From NCBI RefSeq assembly GCF_902505095.1, contig NZ_CABWIB010000001.1, forward strand, positions 248,001 through 312,000: DNA of 64,000 nucleotides, given 5' to 3'. The stretch's first letter is position 1. Each line of letters starts with the position of its first letter. The stretch comes from Oceanivirga miroungae. Its GTDB lineage: Bacteria > Fusobacteriota > Fusobacteriia > Fusobacteriales > Leptotrichiaceae. The notes beneath the pieces are model-generated. The model was not told the origin of the DNA and did not search any database. It worked only from the letters and a program-made list of their open reading frames with translations. Made by a program: the position numbers and the translations under genes. Below, in pieces: positions 25,538 through 33,801 of the stretch.

Positions 25538-28078
25538 ATGAATAAAGTAGAGCGTTTAATAGAAAAGTTTGTTCCAGAAATATATGATATATTTTTAGAT
25601 ATTAATAGAGCTGAAAAAACATTCTCTGGAATAGTTAAAGTAAAAGGTATTGCTAATGATAAAAAAATATCATTACATCAAAAGAAATTAAATATATCTT
25701 CAGTAGGATCTTATTCATTTTCAGTAGATGATAAAAGAGAAGCAGTTGATATAGTATTAGATAAAACAGGTGAAGTAGAATTAGAAATTAAATTCAGTGG
25801 TGTTATAACAGATAATATGACTGGAATGTATCCTTCATATTACACAGAAAACGGTGTAAAAAAAGAAATAATTTCTACTCAATTTGAGAGTCACTTTGCA
25901 AGAGAAGTTTTCCCTTGTATTGATGAACCTGAAGCAAAGGCAGTATTTAAATTAAATATTAAATTTGATAAAAAAGAAAATGAAAATAGTTTTGTAATAT
26001 CTAATATGCCAGAAATAGAAGTTGAAAAAAGAGAACAAGACGGAATATATAGATTTGAAAAAACACCTAAAATGTCATCTTACTTACTTGCTTTTGCAGT
26101 AGGTGATATGCAAAGTAAAAAAGCAAAAACAAATAGTGGAGTTGAAATAGGAATATTCTCAACAAGAGCACATAAATTAGAAGAATTAGATTTTGCATTA
26201 GATATAGCAGTAAGATCAGTAGAATTTTATGAAAAATACTTTGGAGTAAAATATCCATTACCTCACTCATACCACGTAGCATTACCAGACTTTTCAGCTG
26301 GAGCTATGGAAAACTGGGGTCTAATAACTTATAGAGAAGTATACCTATTAGTTAATAAAAACTCAAGCGTATCAAGTAGACAACAAGTAGCATTAGTAAT
26401 AGCACATGAAGTAGCTCACCAATGGTTTGGTAACTTAGTTACAATGAAATGGTGGGATGATTTATGGTTAAATGAAAGTTTTGCTAATATGATGGAATAT
26501 GTATGTATAGATAGTATAGAACCAAGTTGGAATATATTAGAGGATTTCCAAACATCAGGTGTTTTAGGGGCATTAAAAAGAGATGCTGTTGATGGAGTAC
26601 AATCAGTACACGTTGAAGTAAAACATCCAGATGAAATAGTTACTCTATTTGACCCTGCTATAGTTTATGCAAAAGGAAGTAGACTAATGCATCAATTAAG
26701 AAGATGGTTGGGAGATGAAAACTTCTCTTCTGGTTTAGGAGAATACTTTAAGAAAAATTCATACTCAAATACAATAGGTAAAAACCTATGGGACGCATTA
26801 TCAAGTAAATCTAATTTAGATGTTTATGAATTTATGAATTCTTGGTTAGAACAACCAGGATATCCTGTAGTAAGTGTTAAAAAAGAAAATGATAAACTAG
26901 TTATATCTCAAAAACAATTCTTTATAGGTGAACATGTTGATAAAAATAGAATGTGGCAAGTACCATTAAATTCTAATTATGCTAATATGCCAGAAACTTT
27001 AAAAGAAAAAGAAATAGTTATAGATAATTACTCTAAATTAAGAGAAGAAAATGGAGTTTCATTTAGATTAAATGATACTAATACAGCGCACTATATAGTA
27101 AATTATGATGACGAATTACTAAATGACATATTAAGTGATTTAGATAAATTAGATGAAATAACTAAATTACAAATATTACAAGATACAAGATTACTAGCAG
27201 AAGGTGGATATATATCATATGTTAGATTACTAGACTTATTAGTTAAATTTAAAAATGAAAGTTCATATTTAGTAAGTTCTATGTTATCTAGCATAATAGC
27301 AAGTATAAAAGTGTTTATAACTCCAAATAGTGATGTTCATGATAAATTCCAAAAAATTGTAAACGAAGTATTTAGATTAAGTTATGAAAGATTAGGATCT
27401 ATTCCTAGAGAAAATGATACAGATGAAGATGAAATGGTAAGACAAATAGTATTATCTAATATGATTTATGCTAATAATAAAGATGTATCAGAAAAATTAG
27501 AAAAAGTGTATAAAGAAAACGAAGCTAACTTAGAAGATGTAACATCATCTATTAGAGCATTTGTATTAATAAATGAAGTTAAAACAAATGAAAATATGAA
27601 ATTAGTTGAAAAATATATAGATATGTATGCTAATACAACTGATTCTAATTTCCAAAGACAAATATCGAAAGCATTATCTTATACAAGTAATGAAGAAACT
27701 GTTGATAAGGTTATATCAATATTAAAAAATAAGGATATAGTAAAACCACAAGATTTAGCTATGAGTTGGTATGCACCGTTTTTAGCAAATGACTTCAGTA
27801 TGAAAAAATTCTGGGACTTTGCATGTAATGAATGGGAATGGATAATTAAAACATTAGGTGGAGATATGTCATTTGATCGTTTTGTTATATACTCTGCAGC
27901 ATACTTTAAAACAAGAGAATACTTAGATGAATATACTAAATTCTTTACACCTAAATTAAACGAAGTTTCACTTTCTCGTTCAATATCAATGGGTATAAAT
28001 GAAATAAGTTCAAGAGTAGCTTTAGTAGAAAAAGAAAAAGAAAAAGTTGATAAAAAGATACTAGAAATTAAGCTATAG
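25538..28078 (+). CDS. M1-family zinc aminopeptidase (PepN-like)
   Basis: 846 residues from ATG 25538, preceded by AAAAAGGAG; a GTG 18 bases upstream is less likely. The substrate-recognition motif GAMENWG is at 255-261 and the zinc site is HEVAH (H290, E291, H294) with E313 18 residues later. The long helical C-terminal part resembles that of the puromycin-sensitive/lactobacillal PepN group. No signal peptide, so it is cytosolic. It should release N-terminal amino acids from imported peptides, suiting an organism that grows on host peptides. Monocistronic: a terminator follows within 10 bases. Confidence 0.93.
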   Translation: MNKVERLIEKFVPEIYDIFLDINRAEKTFSGIVKVKGIANDKKISLHQKKLNISSVGSYSFSVDDKREAVDIVLDKTGEVELEIKFSGVITDNMTGMYPSYYTENGVKKEIISTQFESHFAREVFPCIDEPEAKAVFKLNIKFDKKENENSFVISNMPEIEVEKREQDGIYRFEKTPKMSSYLLAFAVGDMQSKKAKTNSGVEIGIFSTRAHKLEELDFALDIAVRSVEFYEKYFGVKYPLPHSYHVALPDFSAGAMENWGLITYREVYLLVNKNSSVSSRQQVALVIAHEVAHQWFGNLVTMKWWDDLWLNESFANMMEYVCIDSIEPSWNILEDFQTSGVLGALKRDAVDGVQSVHVEVKHPDEIVTLFDPAIVYAKGSRLMHQLRRWLGDENFSSGLGEYFKKNSYSNTIGKNLWDALSSKSNLDVYEFMNSWLEQPGYPVVSVKKENDKLVISQKQFFIGEHVDKNRMWQVPLNSNYANMPETLKEKEIVIDNYSKLREENGVSFRLNDTNTAHYIVNYDDELLNDILSDLDKLDEITKLQILQDTRLLAEGGYISYVRLLDLLVKFKNESSYLVSSMLSSIIASIKVFITPNSDVHDKFQKIVNEVFRLSYERLGSIPRENDTDEDEMVRQIVLSNMIYANNKDVSEKLEKVYKENEANLEDVTSSIRAFVLINEVKTNENMKLVEKYIDMYANTTDSNFQRQISKALSYTSNEETVDKVISILKNKDIVKPQDLAMSWYAPFLANDFSMKKFWDFACNEWEWIIKTLGGDMSFDRFVIYSAAYFKTREYLDEYTKFFTPKLNEVSLSRSISMGINEISSRVALVEKEKEKVDKKILEIKL

Positions 28079-28087
28079 AGCAAGAAT

Positions 28088-28113
28088 AAAAGGCACAATG
28101 TGTCTTTTTTTCT
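28088..28113 (+). terminator. Terminator after the aminopeptidase
   Basis: AAAAGGCAC pairs with GTGTCTTTT across a three-base loop (one G-T pair), followed by a run of Ts. Confidence 0.8.
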
Positions 28114-28122
28114 TTACTACTT

Positions 28123-28189
28123 TTGGTAAAATTTTAACTACTTTTTACCAATTTTACTTCGTTGACTTTTTAAATAGTAGTAATATAAT
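28123..28189 (+). promoter_or_regulatory. Promoter and possible operator of the GNB/LNB operon
   Basis: -35 TTGACT (28162-28167) and -10 TATAAT (28184-28189) have a 16-nt spacer. Just upstream, TTGGTAAAA (28123-28131) and TTTTACCAA (28143-28151) form a perfect 9-bp inverted repeat with 11 nt between, ending 10 bases before the -35. This looks like a regulator site. No regulator gene is adjacent and the half-site differs from the LacI sites at the rbs operon. Confidence 0.65.
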
Positions 28190-28225
28190 GTACTATAGAT
28201 ATCTTTAAAAGAAAGGATTAGAAAA

Positions 28226-30397
28226 ATGAATAGTAGAGGAAGAGTAACACTGCCTATAGAAGAAGGTAAAGAAGAATTAGTTCAAAAATTAATGGGATTA
28301 TGGGGTAGTGATGCAATAAGAAATAGTGATGGAACAAAACTAAATAATTACTTTGAGAATCTTGACCAGATAATCTATGCAACATATTTTGTCGCTAGAG
28401 GTGACCAGAAATGGGCAAATGAAAATCCTGATGAGATTATAAATGCTGTTTTAGTGACTGATAGAAATACTGCTTTTTCTAACACCTTGAAAATAGAACT
28501 TTTAAAAACATACTATAAAGAACAGTTAGAAGTAAACGAAGATAAAAAAGCACTTGATTTAATGCAAGTTATAAATAAAACAACAAATAAGATATTAGAT
28601 AAGAGTGAATATCACTATGAAAATGGTTTTGTGATAATAGAAAATGCAAAAAAATTCAATGAATACACAGTAAACTTTTTAGCAAAACAAGTTTGGGATA
28701 TTACACATATGTATAATCATCTAACAAATAATTGGACAGGTGATAAAAGCACACCTTTTGATGCAGTATATGATAAGACATATAATCATATGTTAGAAAA
28801 TATGAAAAATTGGTTAGAAATTAAAACAAATGTTGATGTAGTAAGATTTACAACATTTTTCTACCACTTTATGGTAATGTATGATAATAAAAAAAGACAA
28901 AAATACGGAGATTGGTTTGGTTACAGTGGTACAGTAAGTGTTGAAATGTTAGAAAAATTTAAAAAAGCTAAATCATATGAATTAACTTTAGAAGACATTG
29001 CTGATGGAGGATACTATAATAACCAATTTAGAAATCCATCTAAAAAGTTTTTAGATTATGTAGATTTTGTAAATGAATTTGTTTGTGAAAAAGCTAAAAA
29101 AATAGTAGATATAGTTCATGAATATAATAAAAAAGCAATTATGTTTATAGGGGATAACTGGATAGGAATAGAACCTTATTCTAAAAACTTTAAAAAGATT
29201 GGGCTTGATGGTTTAGTTGGATCTGCTGAATGTGGAGTAGATGTTAGAATGGTATCTGATACAAAAGATGTTGCTATAAAAGAAATAAGATTTTTACCAT
29301 ATTTCTTCCCAGATGTATTTGATAAATCAGGACAAGCATTAAAAGAATTAAAAAACAACTGGTATAGAACAAGACGTGCTATGCTAGTTAAAAATGTAGA
29401 TAGAATAGGATTTGGAGGATATCTAAGTTTAGCAAATGAAGAAGTTGGATTTACAGAATATGTAGAAAATATATGTAATCAATTTAGAGAAATTCATGAT
29501 ATTACAAAAGATACTAAAAGTAAAAAGTTAGACAAAAAAGTAGCTATTTTAAATAGCTGGGGTAAATTAAAATCTTGGCAAGCAAATAGAACAGGGCATG
29601 CTAGTGGTAACTACGAAAACTATAAATATATAGGAGCACTAGAAGCTATAGCAGGACTTCCTATAGAGGTTGAGTTCATAAACTTTGAAGATGTTAAAAA
29701 TAAAGAGAAGTTAAATGAATTTAATTTAATAATAAATGTAGGAAAGGAAAATACAGCATTTATAGGTGGAAAAAACTGGCTAGACGAAAAAGTATTAACA
29801 AACATTAGAGAGTTTGTATATGAAGGTGGAGCTATAATAGGAATAGCTGATCCTAGTGCTTGTAGTAAAGATAAAGGAACACATTTTTCATTAGCAGACA
29901 TATTTGGACTTGATAAAGAAGTAGGAAATACATATCAATATTCAAAATATGAACAAAAATATGAAAAAGTTTTAAAAGATCACTATATATTTAATAACTT
30001 AGATAAAAACGAAATCTTAGAAAGTAAAGTCTTTGAAGATTCTTCAGACTTTATATATAGACTAGATGAAAATTTAGATATATTAGCAAGTAGTAATTAT
30101 AGTATAAATATAGCTGCAAATGAATATGGAAATGGAAGAGCAGTTTATATAAATCAAAGTTATTATAGTTTAATGAATACTAAGATGTTATTTAACTCAA
30201 TATTATGGGCGACAAAAAGTGAAAGCCCTAATATATATATAACAGATACAAAAGATGTAGAAGTTTATGAATTTAGTGAAGTTAACAAACTAGCTGTAGT
30301 AAATAATACAAATGAAAGTAAAAAAGCAAAAATATTATATAAAAATGAAGTTAAAAAGGAAATAAGTTTAGAACCAAATGAAATTAAATGGTTATAG
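28226..30397 (+). CDS. lnpA: GH112 1,3-beta-galactosyl-N-acetylhexosamine phosphorylase
   Basis: 723 residues, the normal length of the family. It splits Gal-beta-1,3-GlcNAc (lacto-N-biose) or Gal-beta-1,3-GalNAc (galacto-N-biose) with phosphate, giving galactose-1-phosphate and the N-acetylhexosamine, in the cytosol. Diagnostic parts are the start SRGRVTLPIEEG, the TIM-barrel segments DWFGYSGTVSVEML and GGYYNNQFRNPS, and the catalytic-acid region GDNWIGIEPY, where D310 corresponds to the general acid near position 313 of the Bifidobacterium enzyme. A GATase-like middle and small beta C-terminal domain follow. It heads an operon with a sugar ABC importer, so the disaccharide enters intact. 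Which isomer is preferred cannot be read here. Confidence 0.92.
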   Translation: MNSRGRVTLPIEEGKEELVQKLMGLWGSDAIRNSDGTKLNNYFENLDQIIYATYFVARGDQKWANENPDEIINAVLVTDRNTAFSNTLKIELLKTYYKEQLEVNEDKKALDLMQVINKTTNKILDKSEYHYENGFVIIENAKKFNEYTVNFLAKQVWDITHMYNHLTNNWTGDKSTPFDAVYDKTYNHMLENMKNWLEIKTNVDVVRFTTFFYHFMVMYDNKKRQKYGDWFGYSGTVSVEMLEKFKKAKSYELTLEDIADGGYYNNQFRNPSKKFLDYVDFVNEFVCEKAKKIVDIVHEYNKKAIMFIGDNWIGIEPYSKNFKKIGLDGLVGSAECGVDVRMVSDTKDVAIKEIRFLPYFFPDVFDKSGQALKELKNNWYRTRRAMLVKNVDRIGFGGYLSLANEEVGFTEYVENICNQFREIHDITKDTKSKKLDKKVAILNSWGKLKSWQANRTGHASGNYENYKYIGALEAIAGLPIEVEFINFEDVKNKEKLNEFNLIINVGKENTAFIGGKNWLDEKVLTNIREFVYEGGAIIGIADPSACSKDKGTHFSLADIFGLDKEVGNTYQYSKYEQKYEKVLKDHYIFNNLDKNEILESKVFEDSSDFIYRLDENLDILASSNYSINIAANEYGNGRAVYINQSYYSLMNTKMLFNSILWATKSESPNIYITDTKDVEVYEFSEVNKLAVVNNTNESKKAKILYKNEVKKEISLEPNEIKWL

Positions 30398-30405
30398 GAG
30401 GGACT

Positions 30406-31296
30406 ATGGGAAACAAAAAATCAAGTAGAATGTTTATATTTTTCTCTTTATTACCAGCGATACTAATTTATACAGTATTTAAAGTACTACCAGTATTTGA
30501 AGTATTTAAATTATCGTTTTATAGATTGTCTGTACTATCTTTTAGTGAAAAGTTTGTGGGACTACACAATTTTAGAGCATTAATACATGATAATAATTTT
30601 ATAAGGGCCTTTCAAAACTCAGTACTTTTAATAGTATATGTTACAATAATTACTTTAGTATTATCTTTGATGTTTGCTAGTATTTTAGTAAATCTTAAGA
30701 TAAAAGGATCTTCATTTTATAGAGTTATATTTTATGTACCATCTGTTTTATCAATAGTTGTAATTGGTGGAATATTTGCAGCAATTTATGATTCTAAAAA
30801 TGGATTATTAGTATCAATACTAGGCTTTTTTGGACTTAAAGGACCAGAGTTAGGTTTTTTAGGAGATCAAAGTATAGTAATATATTCAATAATGCTAGTA
30901 ATGGTATGGCAAGCATTAGGATATTATATGGTAATGTATATGGCTGCAATGTCATCTATACCAAAAAATATATATGAAGCAGCAGAAATAGACGGAGCAA
31001 ATAGTGCAGTTAAGTTTTTCAATGTTACAATTCCATTAATATGGAGTAGTATAAGAACAACGCTCTCATTTTTCATAATTAGTAATATAAATATGAGTTT
31101 TTTAATAGCTACAATTTTAACTGGTGGAGGACCTGATGGAGCTTCTGAAGTATTTCTAACATATATGTATAATCAAGCATATACAAACCAAAGTTATGGT
31201 TATGGAATGGCAATAGGAGTTGTTGTATTTATATTCTCATTTGTGGTATCAGCTATTGTAAGTTTTGTTACTAAAAGAGAAGTATTACAATATTAA
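30406..31296 (+). CDS. Sugar ABC transporter permease, MalF type
   Basis: 296 residues from ATG 30406, 5 nt after an AGGAGGG site that lies just past the lnpA stop. An ATG at 30388 inside lnpA lacks a site. Six membrane segments; the EAA loop that docks the ATPase reads EAAEIDGANSAVKFFNVTIP. It pairs with the next permease to form the channel. By operon context the cargo is galacto-N-biose or lacto-N-biose. Confidence 0.9.
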   Translation: MGNKKSSRMFIFFSLLPAILIYTVFKVLPVFEVFKLSFYRLSVLSFSEKFVGLHNFRALIHDNNFIRAFQNSVLLIVYVTIITLVLSLMFASILVNLKIKGSSFYRVIFYVPSVLSIVVIGGIFAAIYDSKNGLLVSILGFFGLKGPELGFLGDQSIVIYSIMLVMVWQALGYYMVMYMAAMSSIPKNIYEAAEIDGANSAVKFFNVTIPLIWSSIRTTLSFFIISNINMSFLIATILTGGGPDGASEVFLTYMYNQAYTNQSYGYGMAIGVVVFIFSFVVSAIVSFVTKREVLQY

Positions 31297-31305
31297 GGGG
31301 GAAAT

Positions 31306-32175
31306 GTGAGAAAAGATAAATTATATAAAGCCTTTATATATCTAGTGTTAGTAGTATTTACACTATCAATACTAGTCCCAATAATGTGGGTATTTATGGC
31401 TTCTATTAAACAAAATTCAGAATTTATGGGAAATCCATTTTCTATACCAAAATCATTTTATTTTAAAAACTTTATTGATGCGTTTATAAAGGCAAAAATG
31501 GGTGTATATTTTTTAAACTCAGTAATAGTTACAGCAATGGCATTATTCTTACTTGTTATAACAGCAGTGCCTGCAGCTTATGTTCTTGCTAGATTTGAGT
31601 TTAGAGGTGTAAATGTACTTAAAAGTTTTGTAAAAGCTGGGATGTTTATAAATGTAAGTTATATAGTAATACCAATATTTTTATTACTGTTAAAAGGAGA
31701 TAAATTCTTAAACTCACTGCATTTAATAAAAGGAGCATTTTTCTTAAATAACTTATTTGTACTAGCTTTAGTATATGCATCAACATCACTGCCGTTTACT
31801 ATATATATATTAACAGGATTTTTCGAAACTTTATCTAAGTCATATGAAGAAGCTGCATATATAGACGGAGCAGGATATTTTACAACAATGATAAAAGTTA
31901 TGGCACCACTAGCTAGACCTAGTATTATAACAATAATCTTATTTAATTTTATGGAATTTTGGAATGATTATATAATAGCCTTAACACTTATGACAGATAA
32001 CAGTAGAACGCTGCCTGTAGGGCTACTATCATTAATGGCTTCAAGTAGAGAAGCTGCAAATTATGGGGTTTTATACGCAGGAATGGTTATAGCTATGCTA
32101 CCTATTTTAATACTATATATAGCAGTACAAAATAAGATAACACAAGGTATGGCATTAGGAGGATCAAAAGAATGA
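31306..32175 (+). CDS. Sugar ABC transporter permease, MalG type
   Basis: 289 residues starting with GTG 31306 after an AGGGGGAA site; the ATG two bases earlier runs into an immediate stop. Six membrane segments and EAA loop EEAAYIDGAGYFTTMIKVMAP. It ends overlapping the next small gene by 4 bases (ATGA). The two permeases are typical of the CUT1 (oligosaccharide) class, which needs a separate ATPase such as MsmK or UgpC; none is encoded in this operon. Confidence 0.9.
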   Translation: MRKDKLYKAFIYLVLVVFTLSILVPIMWVFMASIKQNSEFMGNPFSIPKSFYFKNFIDAFIKAKMGVYFLNSVIVTAMALFLLVITAVPAAYVLARFEFRGVNVLKSFVKAGMFINVSYIVIPIFLLLLKGDKFLNSLHLIKGAFFLNNLFVLALVYASTSLPFTIYILTGFFETLSKSYEEAAYIDGAGYFTTMIKVMAPLARPSIITIILFNFMEFWNDYIIALTLMTDNSRTLPVGLLSLMASSREAANYGVLYAGMVIAMLPILILYIAVQNKITQGMALGGSKE

Positions 32176-32333
32176 CAAAAATTAAAGTAATAATAAATTT
32201 AATAATATTTTTAGTTTCTCTATTTTTACTACACTATGGTCATAGAGAAACTAGTTTAAAAAACTTAGCAATTATGCTAGTAGGGATGTTTGGCGTATTA
32301 TATGTATTATATAAATATAATAAAAGTAATTAA
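32172..32333 (+). CDS. 53-residue two-helix membrane protein within the sugar ABC operon
   Basis: Encoded between permease and binding-protein genes and starting in an ATGA overlap with the MalG-type permease. It consists of a hydrophobic helix (KVIINLIIFLVSLFLLHYG), a short polar turn (HRETSLKN) and a second helix (LAIMLVGMFGVLYVLY), ending in KYNKSN. The position and overlap argue that it is really translated. Similar tiny membrane proteins occur in sugar ABC operons of Firmicutes, from memory, but their role is not known to me. It could stabilise or regulate the transporter. Confidence 0.7.
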   Translation: MTKIKVIINLIIFLVSLFLLHYGHRETSLKNLAIMLVGMFGVLYVLYKYNKSN

Positions 32334-32350
32334 TAGGAAGGATGATTATT

Positions 32351-33673
32351 ATGAAAAAATTTAAAGTTTTTGCAACATTATTAATGTCGCTTGCAGTATT
32401 TTCTTGTGGTAGCAATACTGACACAAGTAAAGAAGCAGTTAAAGATGAAAAAGTAGAATTAAAATTCTCTGCTTTTGAAGGTGGATACGGAGATAAAGTA
32501 TGGCCTGAAATAGTGAAAGCTTATGAAGAAGTTAATCCAAAAGCTTCTGTTATTTTAACACAATCTAAAACAATAGAAGATGAATTAACAAGTAAAATTA
32601 AAGGTGGTCAATACCCAGATGTAGTTATGTTGGCAACTGGAAGAAAAGCTGGACTTACTGAAAACTTTATAAAAGAACAAGCATTAGAAAATTTAAATGA
32701 TGTTTTAAATAGAGTAGTTCCTGGTGAACAAAAGAAAGTTTCAGAAAAAGTTGAAGAAGGATTTATAAACAATGGTGTTACAAAACCATACGGTAACGAT
32801 GATTTATACTTAATGCCAATATTCTATTCAACAACTGGATTATTCTATAATAAAACTTTATTTGAAAAAGAAGGATTCACTGTTCCTACTACTTGGGATG
32901 AATTTTTCATGTTAGCTAAAAAGGCAAAAGCTAAAGGAATTTCATTATTCACTTATGCAACACCATCATACTTAGATTCATTCTTACCATCAGCAATAGC
33001 ATCTGTTTATGGTTATGAAGGTGTAAATAAATTCTATAACTTTGATAGTTCAATATTCAAAGGAGAAAAAGGAGATAAATTATTCTCTATTTTAAAAGAT
33101 TTATTTGCTAATACAGATAAAACAACAGTATCAAACGCAAATGCTCAAAACTATAGAAAAAATCAACAATTAATAATTGATGGTAAATCATTATTCATAC
33201 CTAATGGATTCTGGGTTGTAGATGAAATGAAAGACACAACTCCTGATACAATGAAATGGGGAATGATGGCGCTACCTAAATTAGATAAGGATAGATATGC
33301 ATATAGTTTCTTTGAACAAGTATGGATACCAGCAAATGCTGAAAATAAAGAAGTTGCTAAAGATTTCGTAGCTTTCTTATACTCAGATAAAGCAGCAGAA
33401 ATATTTGCTAAATACAAAGCAGTACAACCAATTAATTCATACCCATATGATAAATTACCAAAAGATACTCAATTATTCTTTGAATTATACAAAAATGGTG
33501 CTAAATCAATAGTTGGTGGATTTGTTCCAACAGAACCAGTTGAAGGATTAACTATACAAGATGAAGTATATAGTTCAATAGATTCAGTTGTAAATAAAAC
33601 AAAATCTATAGATGAATATAGAAATAATTTAATCAAGAAATTTGATATCTTAAGAAAACATATAATAAAATAG
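32351..33673 (+). CDS. Sugar ABC transporter substrate-binding lipoprotein
   Basis: 440 residues from ATG 32351 (GGAAGG about 10 nt upstream; the ATG at 32342 sits directly on that site). The signal peptide ends in lipobox VFSC. The mature protein is an extracellular solute-binding protein of the CUT1 type (ELKFSAFEGGYGDKVWPEIV..., later GFWVVDEM and VWIPANAENKEVAKDFVAF). It should capture the galacto-N-biose/lacto-N-biose disaccharide in the periplasm. Last gene of the operon, followed by a terminator. Confidence 0.9.
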   Translation: MKKFKVFATLLMSLAVFSCGSNTDTSKEAVKDEKVELKFSAFEGGYGDKVWPEIVKAYEEVNPKASVILTQSKTIEDELTSKIKGGQYPDVVMLATGRKAGLTENFIKEQALENLNDVLNRVVPGEQKKVSEKVEEGFINNGVTKPYGNDDLYLMPIFYSTTGLFYNKTLFEKEGFTVPTTWDEFFMLAKKAKAKGISLFTYATPSYLDSFLPSAIASVYGYEGVNKFYNFDSSIFKGEKGDKLFSILKDLFANTDKTTVSNANAQNYRKNQQLIIDGKSLFIPNGFWVVDEMKDTTPDTMKWGMMALPKLDKDRYAYSFFEQVWIPANAENKEVAKDFVAFLYSDKAAEIFAKYKAVQPINSYPYDKLPKDTQLFFELYKNGAKSIVGGFVPTEPVEGLTIQDEVYSSIDSVVNKTKSIDEYRNNLIKKFDILRKHIIK

Positions 33674-33699
33674 TAATTCCAAATAATTTTATTAATTAT

Positions 33700-33738
33700 G
33701 CTAGAGTAAGTAAATTCACTTATTCTAGCTTCTTTTTT
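33700..33738 (+). terminator. Terminator after the sugar ABC operon
   Basis: GCTAGAGTAAGT pairs with ACTTATTCTAGC (one G-T pair), with a short AAATTC loop, followed by TTCTTTTTTTA. Confidence 0.85.
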
Positions 33739-33801
33739 TATACTAGAAATATAGTGTAAAATATAGTATAATTGGACTTAAGATAAAAACGAGGTGATAA
33801 T

